DNA from: Paludibacterium yongneupense DSM 18731
Lineage (GTDB): Bacteria > Pseudomonadota > Gammaproteobacteria > Burkholderiales > Chromobacteriaceae
NCBI RefSeq assembly: GCF_000422925.1
Contig: NZ_AUGZ01000008.1
Location: 156,867 to 220,866 of the forward strand
Length of the DNA: 64,000 nucleotides
Direction of reading: 5' to 3'
Shown: one piece after another, positions 1-10,655 of the stretch
How positions within the stretch are numbered: position 1 is the stretch's first letter
Layout: every line of letters starts with the position of its first letter
Position numbers and translations under genes: made by a program
The notes under the pieces: generated by a model
What the model was told of the DNA's origin: nothing
Database searches by the model: none
What the model saw: the letters and a program-made list of their open reading frames with translations, nothing else

Positions 1-1451
1 ATCGATATCAACCCATTGTTGAAACGGTCAATCAAAAAGCGGAATCTGGCATCAAGGTGGTCATGCATATTCTTGTGTCCGCCATCCTCTGAATCATGGT
101 CAGAGAAAAGCGTTTTTTCTTCGACTTTGAAATGGTTTCCAATGTCAGTTCTAATGACTTCCAGTTTTTTGCAAATGAAGTTTTTTGTGTGCTCCTCTTT
201 GGGGAGTCGGATCCAGTCATTAACCATTGATATTATAGTGCTGTGTTCCTCATCCAGGCTCGATATTCCAGTCTGGAATTCATTTCCCCATCTAATCAGC
301 ATCAGACCGTTTTCATAAATCGTCGGAAAATCAAGCTTCGCCGTATTTTTCCCCTCGGACTTGGCGTGGTAAAGCGCGGCGTCGGCACGTTCAAACCAAC
401 TCTCCCACGAGTCTGAGCTCAAGCAAGACGAAAGCCCTATACTGACGCTGACCTTTTTACCGGGTTCGATTTCTATCCCGTTCACCGCCTCACGAATTTG
501 TTCGGCGGCATATGCCAGATCAGATACGGACGTGCCTGGGAATATGGCCATGAACTCTTCCCCTCCCCAGCGCCCTAATACGTCGGTGTCACGGATTTTT
601 TTCACGCAAGCCGCGGCTACCTTGGCAAGTATTTCGTCTCCAACGCGATGACCATGTCTGTCGTTGATCTGCTTGAAATTGTCGATATCGATTAATGCCA
701 ATGATGTTGGCAAGGCATAGCGAATGTGCCTGGCAAGTTCGGATCTGCCGACTTCATCCAATCTTCTACGGTTCCACAACCCCGTCAAACTGTCTTTCAG
801 TATCAGGTCGCGGTTCAGGTAGTCCGTTCGCTCTTTAGCCATCAGGACGAAGCCTAGGGAGAAACAGATCAATGTTGTCAAAACGGATACATACAGTGCA
901 GCCTGGGATGGTCCCCTGTCGAACAGATATTTTACCGTTCCTCCGGACAGGGAGAACTCTTCGCGGTATAGCAAAATCAGTAGGTTAACGAAAACTGATA
1001 GTAATACGATGAATTTTCCTCGTCCTTTTATGGATTTTCTGTTTGATAGCAATGTGAACAGGAAGAGCAACTCGATTATGATTATGGAGATCGAGTTAAA
1101 TAAAATTCTTCCTTCCTTGCTTTCAACAAAAATGAATGAAACAACGGCATTGTAGAGTACAGCAAGTGCCAGAATGATGACGGGGGTTTTTATTTTTAAA
1201 AATTGACATAGCGCACTGTACCAGACAACGATGCTGATCACGATAAAGACCTCACCCATCCAGACGAGTGGATCTTTGTAATATTGTCCTGACATGATGA
1301 AAAACAGATAGCCAAGCCCATGGGTTATGTTTGCCAAGGAAACTTTGAAAAGCCCGCTGTCGCGCTCGGATTCGGCGGCAGGCAATATCGTTAATCCCAG
1401 CGAAAAATTGACAACAATAATCAACAAGAACGTGGTTTTTATGTCAAACAT
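1..1451 (-). CDS. Membrane diguanylate cyclase with C-terminal hemerythrin domain (partial)
   Basis: The gene runs off the left edge; 483 codons are visible, starting at ATG 1451 (MFDIKTTFLL). The first 210 or so residues hold about six hydrophobic segments. A GGDEF domain follows, with the signature GGEEF at residues 296-300 after an LTGLWNRR-type entry motif and an LALIDIDNFKQIND block. GGDEF domains make cyclic di-GMP from two GTP at the inner membrane. After about residue 375 the sequence becomes a bacteriohemerythrin: W-G-N-E-F-x-T-G, DEEH, then HFKVEE and HKNMHDH, which supply the expected iron-binding His and Glu residues. A diiron O2-binding domain attached to a cyclase suggests oxygen control of c-di-GMP. 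The ribosome-binding site is weak. The C-terminus beyond the window is unknown. Confidence 0.88.
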   Translation of the reverse strand, partial: MFDIKTTFLLIIVVNFSLGLTILPAAESERDSGLFKVSLANITHGLGYLFFIMSGQYYKDPLVWMGEVFIVISIVVWYSALCQFLKIKTPVIILALAVLYNAVVSFIFVESKEGRILFNSISIIIIELLFLFTLLSNRKSIKGRGKFIVLLSVFVNLLILLYREEFSLSGGTVKYLFDRGPSQAALYVSVLTTLICFSLGFVLMAKERTDYLNRDLILKDSLTGLWNRRRLDEVGRSELARHIRYALPTSLALIDIDNFKQINDRHGHRVGDEILAKVAAACVKKIRDTDVLGRWGGEEFMAIFPGTSVSDLAYAAEQIREAVNGIEIEPGKKVSVSIGLSSCLSSDSWESWFERADAALYHAKSEGKNTAKLDFPTIYENGLMLIRWGNEFQTGISSLDEEHSTIISMVNDWIRLPKEEHTKNFICKKLEVIRTDIGNHFKVEEKTLFSDHDSEDGGHKNMHDHLDARFRFLIDRFNNGLIS

Positions 1452-1846
1452 TATGAGTAGCACCAATAATATAATTCTATTTCAAACACGGGCCGGGTCG
1501 AATTGTCGTTGCATCGTCAATAATCAGATGCGTTCATCGCGATAAAATTCTAAGTTTTAAATTTTTGTTTTATGGCTGTGATACGGCTAGTTTGTAGTAC
1601 GTTGGCATTGCTGGTTTATGTTTTTTTCTGACTCCGGCGGGCCTTGCGATCAATATAATGTCCGCCCAGTTTCAAGACAAGCCTGTACGCCGGCAAGCCG
1701 CTGATTTTGAACGCGCTTCTTCTGTCGTGGAGCTTTTTTTCTTCGGCAGGGTCGAATCGGAGTGGCAGGGCTGTGAAAAAAGTACACGAAAGGATAGAAA
1801 AATCTGTTGGACGAAGGCGGGACATCCCGGATGAATCCGGATGACA
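1452..1846. other. Non-coding interval between cyclase gene and tRNA
   Basis: This roughly 400-base stretch has no convincing gene. It is AT-rich next to the cyclase start (about 1440-1620), which fits a promoter region for the leftward cyclase gene, but I could not pick a clear -10/-35 pair. The short open frames around 1616-1858 are Arg/Ser-rich and look random. Confidence 0.5.
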
Positions 1847-1880
1847 AAAAACCCGCAAAGCGTGTAGCTATGCGGGTTTT
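1847..1880 (-). terminator. Intrinsic terminator after tRNA-Arg
   Basis: An inverted repeat of AAAACCCGCA and TGCGGGTTTT encloses a loop of about 11 bases. Read on the minus strand, the stem ends in a run of Ts, so it should stop transcription coming from ispB and the tRNA. It is nearly symmetric and may act in both directions. Confidence 0.8.
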
Positions 1881-1913
1881 ATGGATGTTATCGGACGGCT
1901 GCGGAAGTAGAAG

Positions 1914-1988
1914 TGGTGTCCCCGACAGGAATCGAACCTGTAATCTTCCCTTAGGAGGGGAAAGTTATATCCATTTAACTACGGAGAC
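1914..1988 (-). tRNA. tRNA-Arg (anticodon CCU)
   Basis: Read on the minus strand, the 75-base sequence folds as a tRNA. The acceptor stem pairs GTCTCCG with CGGGGAC, the T arm contains GGTTCGATTCC, and the anticodon stem TTCCC/GGGAA frames a CTCCTAA loop with anticodon CCT, which decodes AGG. The 3' CCA is encoded. It starts 18 bases after the ispB stop codon and ends just before an intrinsic terminator, so it may be co-transcribed with ispB. Confidence 0.95.
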
Positions 1989-2006
1989 CTGTATCGTTTC
2001 GCGGCG

Positions 2007-2978
2007 TCAGGCGGTGCGATCCACCGAGACTTCTGCCAGTTCTATCATCGCCCGTTTGGCGTCAGACTCCGGCAGGCAGGCGATGGCATCGATGGCGGTG
2101 CGAGCGGCACGGACCGCTTCGCCATGGGCGTAATCCAGCGCGCCGCAGGATTGTACCGCAGACAGAACCTCATGGAAACGTTCGCGGTTTGCGTGCTCGA
2201 TGGCCTCGCGAACCAGGGCGGCCTGCGCGGGGGAACCGTGCAGCATCGCATAGATCAGCGGCAGCGTCGGCTTGCCTTCCGCCAGGTCGTCGCCCAGACT
2301 CTTGCCTATGCTCTCGGCGTCGCCACTGTAGTCGAGGACATCGTCCACGATCTGGAACGCGGTGCCCAGGCTGTTGCCGTACTCGGCCAGCGCGGCTTCG
2401 GTCTGTGCATCGGCCCCGGAAACCATGGCGCCAACGCGGCAGGCCGCTTCGAACAGCTTCGCGGTCTTGTAGCGTATGACCTGCAGGTAATCCTGCTCGC
2501 TCACGTCGGTATTGCCGATATTGAGCAGTTGCAGGACTTCGCCTTCGGAGATGATGTTCGTCGCGGCGGCCATCACTTCCAGTACGCGCATGTCGTTGCT
2601 AGAGACCATCATCTGGAACGCGCGCGTATAGAGGAAATCGCCAACCAGCACGCTGGCGGCATTCCCGAACAGGGCGTTGGCGGTTTCGCGGCCGCGGCGC
2701 AGGTCGGATTCGTCCACCACGTCGTCGTGCAGCAATGTCGCGGTATGGATGCACTCGACCATCGCAGCCTGTTCGAACAGGACTTCGCCGCCAAAGCCGC
2801 ACGCCCGGCCCGCGAGCAGGGTCAGCGCCGGCCGCAGGCGCTTGCCTCCGGCCGAAATAATGTATTCCGCCACTTGGCGGATCAGAACGACGTCGGAGTG
2901 GAGCCGGGTTCGAATGACCCGGTCGACGGCCTGCATGTCGTCGGCGATCAGGGATCGGAAAAACGGGGTGGTGGGCAC
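2007..2978 (-). CDS. ispB: Octaprenyl/polyprenyl diphosphate synthase
   Basis: This 323-residue trans-prenyltransferase extends farnesyl diphosphate with isopentenyl diphosphate to make the side chain of respiratory quinones. Both aspartate-rich motifs are present: [14 protein letters not shown] (first) and [12 protein letters not shown] (second). The GGKRLRP motif near residue 45 is also typical. Length matches IspB (about 323). It lies upstream of tRNA-Arg on the same strand and diverges from rplU, the classic arrangement around rplU-rpmA-obgE in many proteobacteria. The exact product chain length (C40 or other) cannot be read from the sequence; octaprenyl is the usual product in this group. 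Confidence 0.93.
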   Translation of the reverse strand: MPTTPFFRSLIADDMQAVDRVIRTRLHSDVVLIRQVAEYIISAGGKRLRPALTLLAGRACGFGGEVLFEQAAMVECIHTATLLHDDVVDESDLRRGRETANALFGNAASVLVGDFLYTRAFQMMVSSNDMRVLEVMAAATNIISEGEVLQLLNIGNTDVSEQDYLQVIRYKTAKLFEAACRVGAMVSGADAQTEAALAEYGNSLGTAFQIVDDVLDYSGDAESIGKSLGDDLAEGKPTLPLIYAMLHGSPAQAALVREAIEHANRERFHEVLSAVQSCGALDYAHGEAVRAARTAIDAIACLPESDAKRAMIELAEVSVDRTA

Positions 2979-3081
2979 GCTATTAACCGGTTATATCGAC
3001 GCTGAAAAACCAGACGAGTCTAACAGAAAAGCCCCGCGCGTCGCCATGTCGGCCTCGGTTTGCGCTAAGCGTATGAAAAAT

Positions 3082-3111
3082 TTGACAACTTTCATCGATT
3101 GGATGTATTCT
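3082..3111 (+). promoter_or_regulatory. Sigma-70 promoter for rplU-rpmA
   Basis: A perfect -35 box TTGACA (3082-3087) and a -10 box TATTCT (3106-3111) are separated by 18 bases. They lie 55 bases before the rplU start and face the right direction. Confidence 0.7.
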
Positions 3112-3165
3112 CACCGGCTCCCCGTTATCCGGGGGGTCAATAAAGATTTCTTAGGAGCTATACGT

Positions 3166-3477
3166 ATGTATGCGGTCATAAAAACTGGCGGTAAGCAATA
3201 TAAAGTTGCCGTCGGCGAAAAACTCAAAGTAGAACAGATACCTGCAGACATCGACAGCCAGATCGTGCTTGAAGAAGTGCTGATGGTTGCCGACGGCGAT
3301 CAGGTTGTGGTTGGTGCCCCGCGTATCGCCGGCGCTACCGTGACGGTTACTGTCCTGTCCCAAGGTCGTGGCGACAAGGTTCGCATCTTCAAGATGCGCC
3401 GCCGTAAGCACTACCAGAAGCATCAGGGTCACCGTCAGAACTACACCGAAATCCGCGTCGACGCGATTTCCAAGTAA
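3166..3477 (+). CDS. rplU: 50S ribosomal protein L21
   Basis: The 103-residue protein begins [14 protein letters not shown], the hallmark N-terminus of bacterial L21, and ends with the basic [16 protein letters not shown] block that binds 23S rRNA in the large subunit. I chose ATG 3166 because the Shine-Dalgarno sequence TTAGGAG lies eight bases upstream; longer frames starting inside the ispB region are not supported. It is the first gene of the rplU-rpmA operon, 12 bases from rpmA. Confidence 0.98.
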   Translation: MYAVIKTGGKQYKVAVGEKLKVEQIPADIDSQIVLEEVLMVADGDQVVVGAPRIAGATVTVTVLSQGRGDKVRIFKMRRRKHYQKHQGHRQNYTEIRVDAISK

Positions 3478-3489
3478 GGAGAAACAGTC

Positions 3490-5045
<1,556 letters not shown>

Positions 5046-5056
5046 CCCGATAACCC

Positions 5057-5078
5057 GCCGCCGCCTGCGGGCGGCGGC
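5057..5078. terminator. GC-rich hairpin after obgE (no U-tract)
   Basis: GCCGCCGCC pairs perfectly with GGCGGCGGC over a TGCG loop. There is no T run, so it may be a weak or Rho-assisted terminator, or an mRNA-stability element, between obgE and the SMC operon. Confidence 0.4.
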
Positions 5079-5096
5079 TCGCCCCTGGGCTCCACT

Positions 5097-6347
5097 GTGG
5101 AATCGCTCGCCCCTTTTTTTCAGCCCGGCGTCGATCCGGCCGAGCTGGCCACGGTCAACCGGCTCAGCGCCGCCTGGCCCTATCTTTCCGTCTTCATTAC
5201 CCTGTTCCGCGGCGGTGACGAGGAGGTGCTGATGCGCCTGCTGGTTCTGCGCGAACTCGGCAGCCGTGCCGATGCGCCGTTCTGGAGCCCGCAGGAACTC
5301 GCCCATCGCTTTTCCTACCTCAATGCCGTCAAACTCGACACCATCCTCAAGCGCTTGCGCGAAGGGGGCTTGCTGGTATGGGATTCCGACGCTGGCGTCT
5401 ATCAATTGTCGGAAGGTGCGCGCCTGGCGCTGGCCTCGCTTGCGACCCTGATCGATTTTGCCGGCGACGATGTCGAGCTCGGCTATCTGACCAGCCAGGT
5501 GGCGGCAGGCCAAGCGGTGGGCCAGGTGTCGGACGAGGCCCTGCGTCATCTGCTGGCGCGTCTTAACGAGCTGTACTCCGAATTCGAGGATGCGCTCGAA
5601 TCGCAGTCCGAATTCCGCATCCGGGCAAGTCAGCATCGATTGGAGGCTGTCTGGCGCTGGGTGGCCAAATCCACCGAGGTGGTGCGCGCCCTGACCGCCG
5701 ACGACAGCCTGAGCCTGTCCATGCTCAACCAGGCACAGGCCATCGCGCTTGCGCAAAGCCGGATGCTGGCGCTGGCCGGCACTTTCGAGCGCCGACTGGC
5801 GTCGCTGGCCGCGCAGCGCGTGCACCTCGGTGCGTCCGGATTGACCTCGACCGATCTGGCCGAGTTCCTGCGCCGGCAGACATCGGCCTCCCTGTCCGCC
5901 TTGCTTGGCGATTGCTTGTGGCCCCATCCCGAGCCGGCCTTTCTGTCTACACCCGAGCTGGCCGATGTGGCCGAGTTCGAACTGCTGGCGCGCGAACGCG
6001 TGCGCGCGGCCAATGCCAGCTTGCCGGCATCGGCCGTTGCACCGCCTGCCGAGGCGCCGGAGCTCGAGCGGCTGCTGGAGGCGGAGGCCCTGTTCCAGAC
6101 ACTCAGCGCCTTGCCGCAGGCGGTGACGCCGCTGGCGCAGGCGGTGCTGGCAGACAGCTACAACGAGACGGCCTATCGCTTGTCCCTGCTGGCCTTGCTG
6201 GGTGACCCGGAAACGCGCGACGATGCCGGCGTCGTCGCCTCTCTGGCGCGCCTGCCGCTGCAACTGGGCGGCGGTGACGGCGTCATCGACATCGATCATC
6301 CTTTCGTTGCGAGCCTGTCTGACGCGCGGCTCGAGCCGCGAAACTAA
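5097..6347 (+). CDS. MksF/JetA-like (kleisin-type) subunit of an SMC complex
   Basis: This is a 416-residue protein that I place mainly by context as first gene of an A-B-C operon whose third gene is an SMC-like ATPase. The N-terminal 120 residues look like a winged helix (HRFSYLNAVKLDTILKRLRE followed by GLLVWDSDAGVYQLSE). The middle is long and helical, as in MukF/MksF/JetA proteins that bridge SMC heads. The start is GTG 5097; I see no strong ribosome-binding site, and GTG or ATG codons downstream cannot be excluded. Gene order (F-E-B) matches mks and Wadjet operons. The family assignment is inference; no residue-level signature proves it. Confidence 0.6.
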   Translation: MESLAPFFQPGVDPAELATVNRLSAAWPYLSVFITLFRGGDEEVLMRLLVLRELGSRADAPFWSPQELAHRFSYLNAVKLDTILKRLREGGLLVWDSDAGVYQLSEGARLALASLATLIDFAGDDVELGYLTSQVAAGQAVGQVSDEALRHLLARLNELYSEFEDALESQSEFRIRASQHRLEAVWRWVAKSTEVVRALTADDSLSLSMLNQAQAIALAQSRMLALAGTFERRLASLAAQRVHLGASGLTSTDLAEFLRRQTSASLSALLGDCLWPHPEPAFLSTPELADVAEFELLARERVRAANASLPASAVAPPAEAPELERLLEAEALFQTLSALPQAVTPLAQAVLADSYNETAYRLSLLALLGDPETRDDAGVVASLARLPLQLGGGDGVIDIDHPFVASLSDARLEPRN

Positions 6348-6357
6348 CGAGCCCCGT

Positions 6358-7035
6358 ATGGATAAAGAACTGACAACCCTGATCGCGCGGCTGCTTGCCC
6401 TGCGTGTGCTACCCCGCAGCGACAGCCTGGTGCGGCGTGCCCTGCTCGACGAAAGTTTTCGGCAGGAACTCGATGTACGGTTGCAGGATGTCGGATTGCG
6501 CTTGATCGACAACCCCTATGCCGAGCATGTGGCGCTGGCCTTGCTGCCAACGATGACTGAGCCGGTATTCGGGGCCGGCGAGTCCTGGCTGAACAATACC
6601 CTTGGGCTGCCGCGCGACGGGGTGGCCTTGCTGGTCATTTTGTGGGCACTGATCGTCCTGCCGAAGCGCGAGCGCCAGATCGCCCGTGTCGAGGCCGGGC
6701 GCGAAGGGCAGAGCGATATGTTTGGCGTGCAAAAGCCGGTGGAGACAGGCGAGACGGTCTCCACCGGCGTGTCCGAGGATGCGCTGTATGCCGATTTCGG
6801 GCGTGCGCTCGGCGGGCGCACCCGCTTTAGCGCGAACCTCGGGCGTCTGGTCAACCTGGGTTTCGTCGTGCGCCGCAACCGCCTGCTGAGCGAGGGACCG
6901 TTGCTTGACTTGATGATCGATTACAGCCAGCTGGCGCCGCGCATCATCGAAGGTGCGTTGTCCGAGCTGCTGACGCGGCGTTCCGGGCTAGCCGCTGCGG
7001 CGGATGCGGATGCCGTTGCCGGGGAGGACGACTGA
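6358..7035 (+). CDS. MksE/JetB-like (kite-type) subunit of an SMC complex
   Basis: The 225-residue acidic protein starts at ATG 6358, ten bases after the previous stop, and its TGA overlaps the ATG of the next gene (TGATG), implying translational coupling. The size and the helical, possibly winged-helix composition fit the kite subunits MukE/MksE/JetB that bind the kleisin. Segments such as DFGRALGGRTRFSANLGRL and LGFVVRRNRLLSEGPLLDL resemble the wing region of a second winged helix. The C-terminal 20 residues are Ala/Asp-rich and probably disordered. Function is inferred from operon position and size. Confidence 0.6.
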   Translation: MDKELTTLIARLLALRVLPRSDSLVRRALLDESFRQELDVRLQDVGLRLIDNPYAEHVALALLPTMTEPVFGAGESWLNNTLGLPRDGVALLVILWALIVLPKRERQIARVEAGREGQSDMFGVQKPVETGETVSTGVSEDALYADFGRALGGRTRFSANLGRLVNLGFVVRRNRLLSEGPLLDLMIDYSQLAPRIIEGALSELLTRRSGLAAAADADAVAGEDD

Positions 7036-9836
7036 TGTTTCAAATGAAATCGGTGGAAATGGTGCACTGGGATTTCTGGCAGCGCCTGTCGGTGCCTCTC
7101 GACGCCCAGATCGTCACCATCATCGGCCCGAACGGATCGGGCAAGACGACCTTGCTCGATGCCTTGCGCACCCTGCTGGCAATCCGCTGTTCTGGCAAGC
7201 GCGACTACAAGCGTTATGTGCGCAACAACCGCGAATCCTTTGCCTATCTGCGCGGGGTGGTCGATAACCCGCGCCGCCCGTCGGGCGGCCTGTACCCGAC
7301 GCCTTTTTTTCCAATCGTCAACGAGACGGTGACCCTGCTATGCCGTATCCGCAAGCAAGGCGGCGATTGGGTGCGGCATTACGCGATCGTCGAGGGCGAT
7401 CTGGCGCTCGAACAGGCCGAGCACCAGGCGCAGTGGCTGGGCGTGCACGAATATCGGCGCCGGCTCGAAGCCGCCGGTCTGACGCCCGCCGTAGCGGAAG
7501 TGCTGGCCCTGGAGCAGGGCGATACCGACAAGCTGACCGAGTATTCGCCACGGCAGTTGCTGGACCTGGTATTCCAGGTTTTCGGCGACAAGGATGTGCT
7601 GGACAATTATCAACGCGCCCGCGACGAGCAATTGGCGACCGAGAGCGAACTGGAGGCCCTTGCGCAGCAGCAGGCCGGACTCGATGTCCGGGTTGAAGGC
7701 ATGAAGGCGCGCGCAAACCGTTTTCTGGAATGGCGCCAGTTGACGCAGTCGATTGCGCGGCTAAACGATGAAGCCCTGCCTCTGCTCGGCTATCTGGATG
7801 GAAAATCGGCTTTCTCCGGCGCCTGGGCGGCTTATCGCAAGCAGCGGGCAGATCTGTTCCGCTCGCAGCGGGAGCATGCCGATCTGGCCGCGCGGGTAGA
7901 GCAGTCGGAGGCGGGCCAGAGCGGGGCGCTGGCTGAACGCGATGCGGCGGAGCGCGTGCGCATCGATGCGCAAGAGGCGTTTCTGGCGGTCAAGGGCGCG
8001 CACGCCGAGGTCAGCGGCCAGCTGCGCGAGCGCGACCGGCTTCAGGCGCTGGCCTTGCAACAGCACGGTAGCGACGGGCAGGAGCTGGCCGTACGGCTCG
8101 CGACCTTGCGCGCCGATGCCGAGGCGCTACGCGCGGGGCTGAGCGCGAACAAGAGCGAACGGACCGAACTGACGGCCCAGCTCGATGCACTCGAAATGGG
8201 CCGTGCCCGCGCACCCGAGGACGTGCGCCATTTCCGTGCGGCACTGGATGAAGCCGGTATTGCGCATTCGCTGCTCAGCGATTGCATCGAAGTGCTCGAT
8301 GCCGGCTGGCAGGCCGCCGTCGAGGCCGTGCTGCGCCCCTATCGTCACGTCGTGCTGCTGCACGATGAGGGCGACCGACGCGCTGCCTGGGCGCTGGGCG
8401 AACGTCACCGCTATCGGCATTTTCTGGTGGCGGAGTGCGCGCCGGCCCCGGCGCCGCGCCGCGGCAGCTTGCATGAAGTGGTGCGCTTTCTGGCCCCGGG
8501 GCCGGATTGGCTGTTCCGGCAGCTCGATGCCGTGAGCCGGGTCGAGGATGCAGAAGCCGGGGCCGCGATCAAGGGCGACTGGATCACGCGCGAGGGATAT
8601 TTGCGCGAGCGGCGCGGGGCGCGCCATATCGGCGTTCCCGCTCATGATTACGCTTTCGGCGAGGGGGCGCGTCAATCGCGCCTGATGGCCGTGCGCGAGC
8701 GGCTGAAGGCCCTGAACACCGCCATTTTGCGCGATGAAGAGACCCTGGTGGCCGCCACGCGCGAAGCCGCGTCGCTGGCCGAATACCTGGGCGGCATGGA
8801 CGCGATTCGCACGCTCGATGCCCGCGCCGATGAGTTTGCCGCGCTGGACCAGCAACGGCAGGGGCTGGCTGACGAAACGGCGCGGCTGGGCGCGGCACTG
8901 GCCGCGGCGCAGGCACAGCGCGAGCGTGCCGAGCTGAAGCTGGGCGAAGCGCGCCTCGCGCATGACCGCATCTGCTTGCGCGAGCAGGAGAGCCGGGCGC
9001 GCCTGATGGCGCTGACCTCGGCGCTGGATCTGTCGCGGCGTCAACTGCGGCGCGAGTTGCTCCAGCTGCGCGACAATTTGGCGCGTCTACCCGGCTTGCC
9101 GGACCGCGAGCGCATCGCGCAACTTCGCGACGAGTTCGACAGCGCGGCCGATGTGCGCCATCAGCTCGCGTATCTGCAGGAGCGGCTGGAAGGCGGGGAG
9201 TGGGAAACCGATGACATGGTGCTTTCACTCAAGGACAAACTGGCCGAGGATCTGGCGGCGCTTGCGCGCGAGCGCGAGCGGCGGCAGCGCGAGGTGGAAC
9301 GTGCCGGCGAGTTGACTTCCGATGCGCGTGCCGCGTATATCAACAAGCTGCGCGCGACGGTGCGCGCCTATGCGGCCAATGTGAAGCGCCTTGGCGGCCT
9401 GGCAGGCATCGGAGTCGAAATCGATCTGCCGCAGCTGGATAATGACGACGCGACACTGGCACAAGCCGGGCTGACCTTGCGCTTCAACTTCGATCACAAG
9501 GGCCTGATGGGGATGAATGACGGCGAGGCCTCGGGTGGGCAGCAGGTGATGAAGTCGCTGATCTTGCTGATCGCACTGATGATGGACGAAGCCAATCCTT
9601 CGGGTTTCGTCTTCATCGATGAACCGTTTGCCCACCTGGATATCTACAATATCGACCGGGTGGCGGGTTTCCTCAAAGCGACCGAGGCGCAGTACCTGAT
9701 CACGACGCCGAATACGCATAACATCAATATCTTCGCGCCATCGGATCTGACGCTGGCGACGCGCAAGAAGCGGCCCGGCGATCGTTGGGCTCCACCGATC
9801 CTGCAAACCCGCCGTCGCTTGCCGGTCGAGTCCTAG
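7035..9836 (+). CDS. SMC-like chromosome/plasmid-organising ATPase (MksB/JetC/MukB type)
   Basis: The 933-residue protein has the SMC layout. An N-terminal Walker A (GPNGSGKTT, residues 31-39) is followed by a long Glu/Arg/Ala-rich coiled coil. A central hinge-like block (about residues 400-550) contains SDCIEVLDAGWQAAVEAVL, similar in style to the hinge of Wadjet JetC proteins. A second coiled coil follows, then a C-terminal head with the ABC signature EASGGQQ (about residue 830) and a Walker B/D-loop FIDEPFAHLD. It is shorter than MukB (about 1490) and JetC (about 1100). The start overlaps the previous stop. No MksG/JetD nuclease gene follows; the next gene is on the other strand. Confidence 0.8.
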   Translation: MFQMKSVEMVHWDFWQRLSVPLDAQIVTIIGPNGSGKTTLLDALRTLLAIRCSGKRDYKRYVRNNRESFAYLRGVVDNPRRPSGGLYPTPFFPIVNETVTLLCRIRKQGGDWVRHYAIVEGDLALEQAEHQAQWLGVHEYRRRLEAAGLTPAVAEVLALEQGDTDKLTEYSPRQLLDLVFQVFGDKDVLDNYQRARDEQLATESELEALAQQQAGLDVRVEGMKARANRFLEWRQLTQSIARLNDEALPLLGYLDGKSAFSGAWAAYRKQRADLFRSQREHADLAARVEQSEAGQSGALAERDAAERVRIDAQEAFLAVKGAHAEVSGQLRERDRLQALALQQHGSDGQELAVRLATLRADAEALRAGLSANKSERTELTAQLDALEMGRARAPEDVRHFRAALDEAGIAHSLLSDCIEVLDAGWQAAVEAVLRPYRHVVLLHDEGDRRAAWALGERHRYRHFLVAECAPAPAPRRGSLHEVVRFLAPGPDWLFRQLDAVSRVEDAEAGAAIKGDWITREGYLRERRGARHIGVPAHDYAFGEGARQSRLMAVRERLKALNTAILRDEETLVAATREAASLAEYLGGMDAIRTLDARADEFAALDQQRQGLADETARLGAALAAAQAQRERAELKLGEARLAHDRICLREQESRARLMALTSALDLSRRQLRRELLQLRDNLARLPGLPDRERIAQLRDEFDSAADVRHQLAYLQERLEGGEWETDDMVLSLKDKLAEDLAALARERERRQREVERAGELTSDARAAYINKLRATVRAYAANVKRLGGLAGIGVEIDLPQLDNDDATLAQAGLTLRFNFDHKGLMGMNDGEASGGQQVMKSLILLIALMMDEANPSGFVFIDEPFAHLDIYNIDRVAGFLKATEAQYLITTPNTHNINIFAPSDLTLATRKKRPGDRWAPPILQTRRRLPVES

Positions 9837-9846
9837 GCGCGTTTGC

Positions 9847-9865
9847 GCCGGACGTTCCGTCCGGC
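9847..9865. terminator. Short hairpin between convergent genes
   Basis: GCCGGACG pairs with CGTCCGGC over a TTC loop, 10 bases after the SMC stop and 13 bases before the end of the opposing gene. It lacks a T run on either strand, so termination here is only a guess. Confidence 0.4.
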
Positions 9866-9877
9866 CGACGCGTCTGC

Positions 9878-10588
9878 TCAGAACAGGGTTTTGCGGTCCG
9901 CACCCACCGGCTGCTTGGTCCACTGCCAGACCACGCCGATGCGGGTTTGCCACAGCGCCTCGTGTCCTGTGCCGCTGGCCTGCCAGTGGCGGCCCGCACC
10001 GATGAAGCCGGCCCAGCGTCCGGTCAGCGGATGGCTGACATTCAGCATCCAGCCGAATTCTTCCTGACGCCAGCCGTCACCGGCCGCGATGCCCGCTTCC
10101 CGCCTGAACTCGGCATTGGAGCGACTTCCGGTCAGTGCCAGGTCGAAGTCGGTGCGGGCCCGGGTCAGTAGCGGCAGATCGAGACTGGTGACCCATTGTT
10201 TTGCACTGGAGGCTTGTCCCTGCGCAATGCCCATGCTGATCTCGGTTCCGCGCGGCAGTTCGAGGTGGTAGCGCGCGACCCAGGCCAGAGTGCGCTGTCC
10301 GGGACCGTATTCCCAGGCGCTGGTGTCGGCTGCCGCCAGGGTGAAATAGCCGCCGGGTGCGGGCAGGGCAATCCCGGCCTCGCCGTCGTTGCTGAATAGA
10401 CTGCCGAAGTCGGTGTCGTAGTGCCCGTTCACGACGGTTTCGATCCGGCTCGAGCCTCCGGGGCGCGTCTTCAGGTCGAGGCCGATGGCCAGCTCGTGGG
10501 CGCCGTCCCCGGTCGAGATATCGTCGCCGGCGGCGGCGAGGCAGGGAAACGCGACCAGGGCGATGAGGGCTAGGCGGGAAAATGTCAT
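9878..10588 (-). CDS. Putative outer-membrane beta-barrel protein (MipA/OmpV-like)
   Basis: I start this gene at 10588, where MTFSRLALIALVAFPCLAAAGDD forms a good signal peptide with a likely cleavage after AAA; the longer frame adds 35 residues with no export signal. The 236-residue precursor alternates short polar turns with amphipathic, aromatic-rich strands and ends TRIGVVWQWTKQPVGADRKTLF. The stretches GYFTLAAADTSAWEYGP and WAGFIGAGRHW are like those in MipA/OmpV-family barrels. The last residue is Phe, as often in outer-membrane proteins. It lies 67 bases downstream of the RDD-family gene and may share its transcript. The family call is tentative. Confidence 0.55.
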   Translation of the reverse strand: MTFSRLALIALVAFPCLAAAGDDISTGDGAHELAIGLDLKTRPGGSSRIETVVNGHYDTDFGSLFSNDGEAGIALPAPGGYFTLAAADTSAWEYGPGQRTLAWVARYHLELPRGTEISMGIAQGQASSAKQWVTSLDLPLLTRARTDFDLALTGSRSNAEFRREAGIAAGDGWRQEEFGWMLNVSHPLTGRWAGFIGAGRHWQASGTGHEALWQTRIGVVWQWTKQPVGADRKTLF

Positions 10589-10655
10589 TGGAATATGATG
10601 TGTTGTATGTTTGTGGAATAATACTGCCTTGCCTGCGTGCTTGCGGACAATGGTT

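Noticed and set aside
1616..1858. Short open frames on both strands before the tRNA
   Set aside because: They have no ribosome-binding site, overlap each other and the terminator, and show random composition.
1914..1988. tRNA-Arg as a possible integration site
   Set aside because: No integrase gene or direct repeat of the tRNA end was seen nearby; flanks are housekeeping genes.
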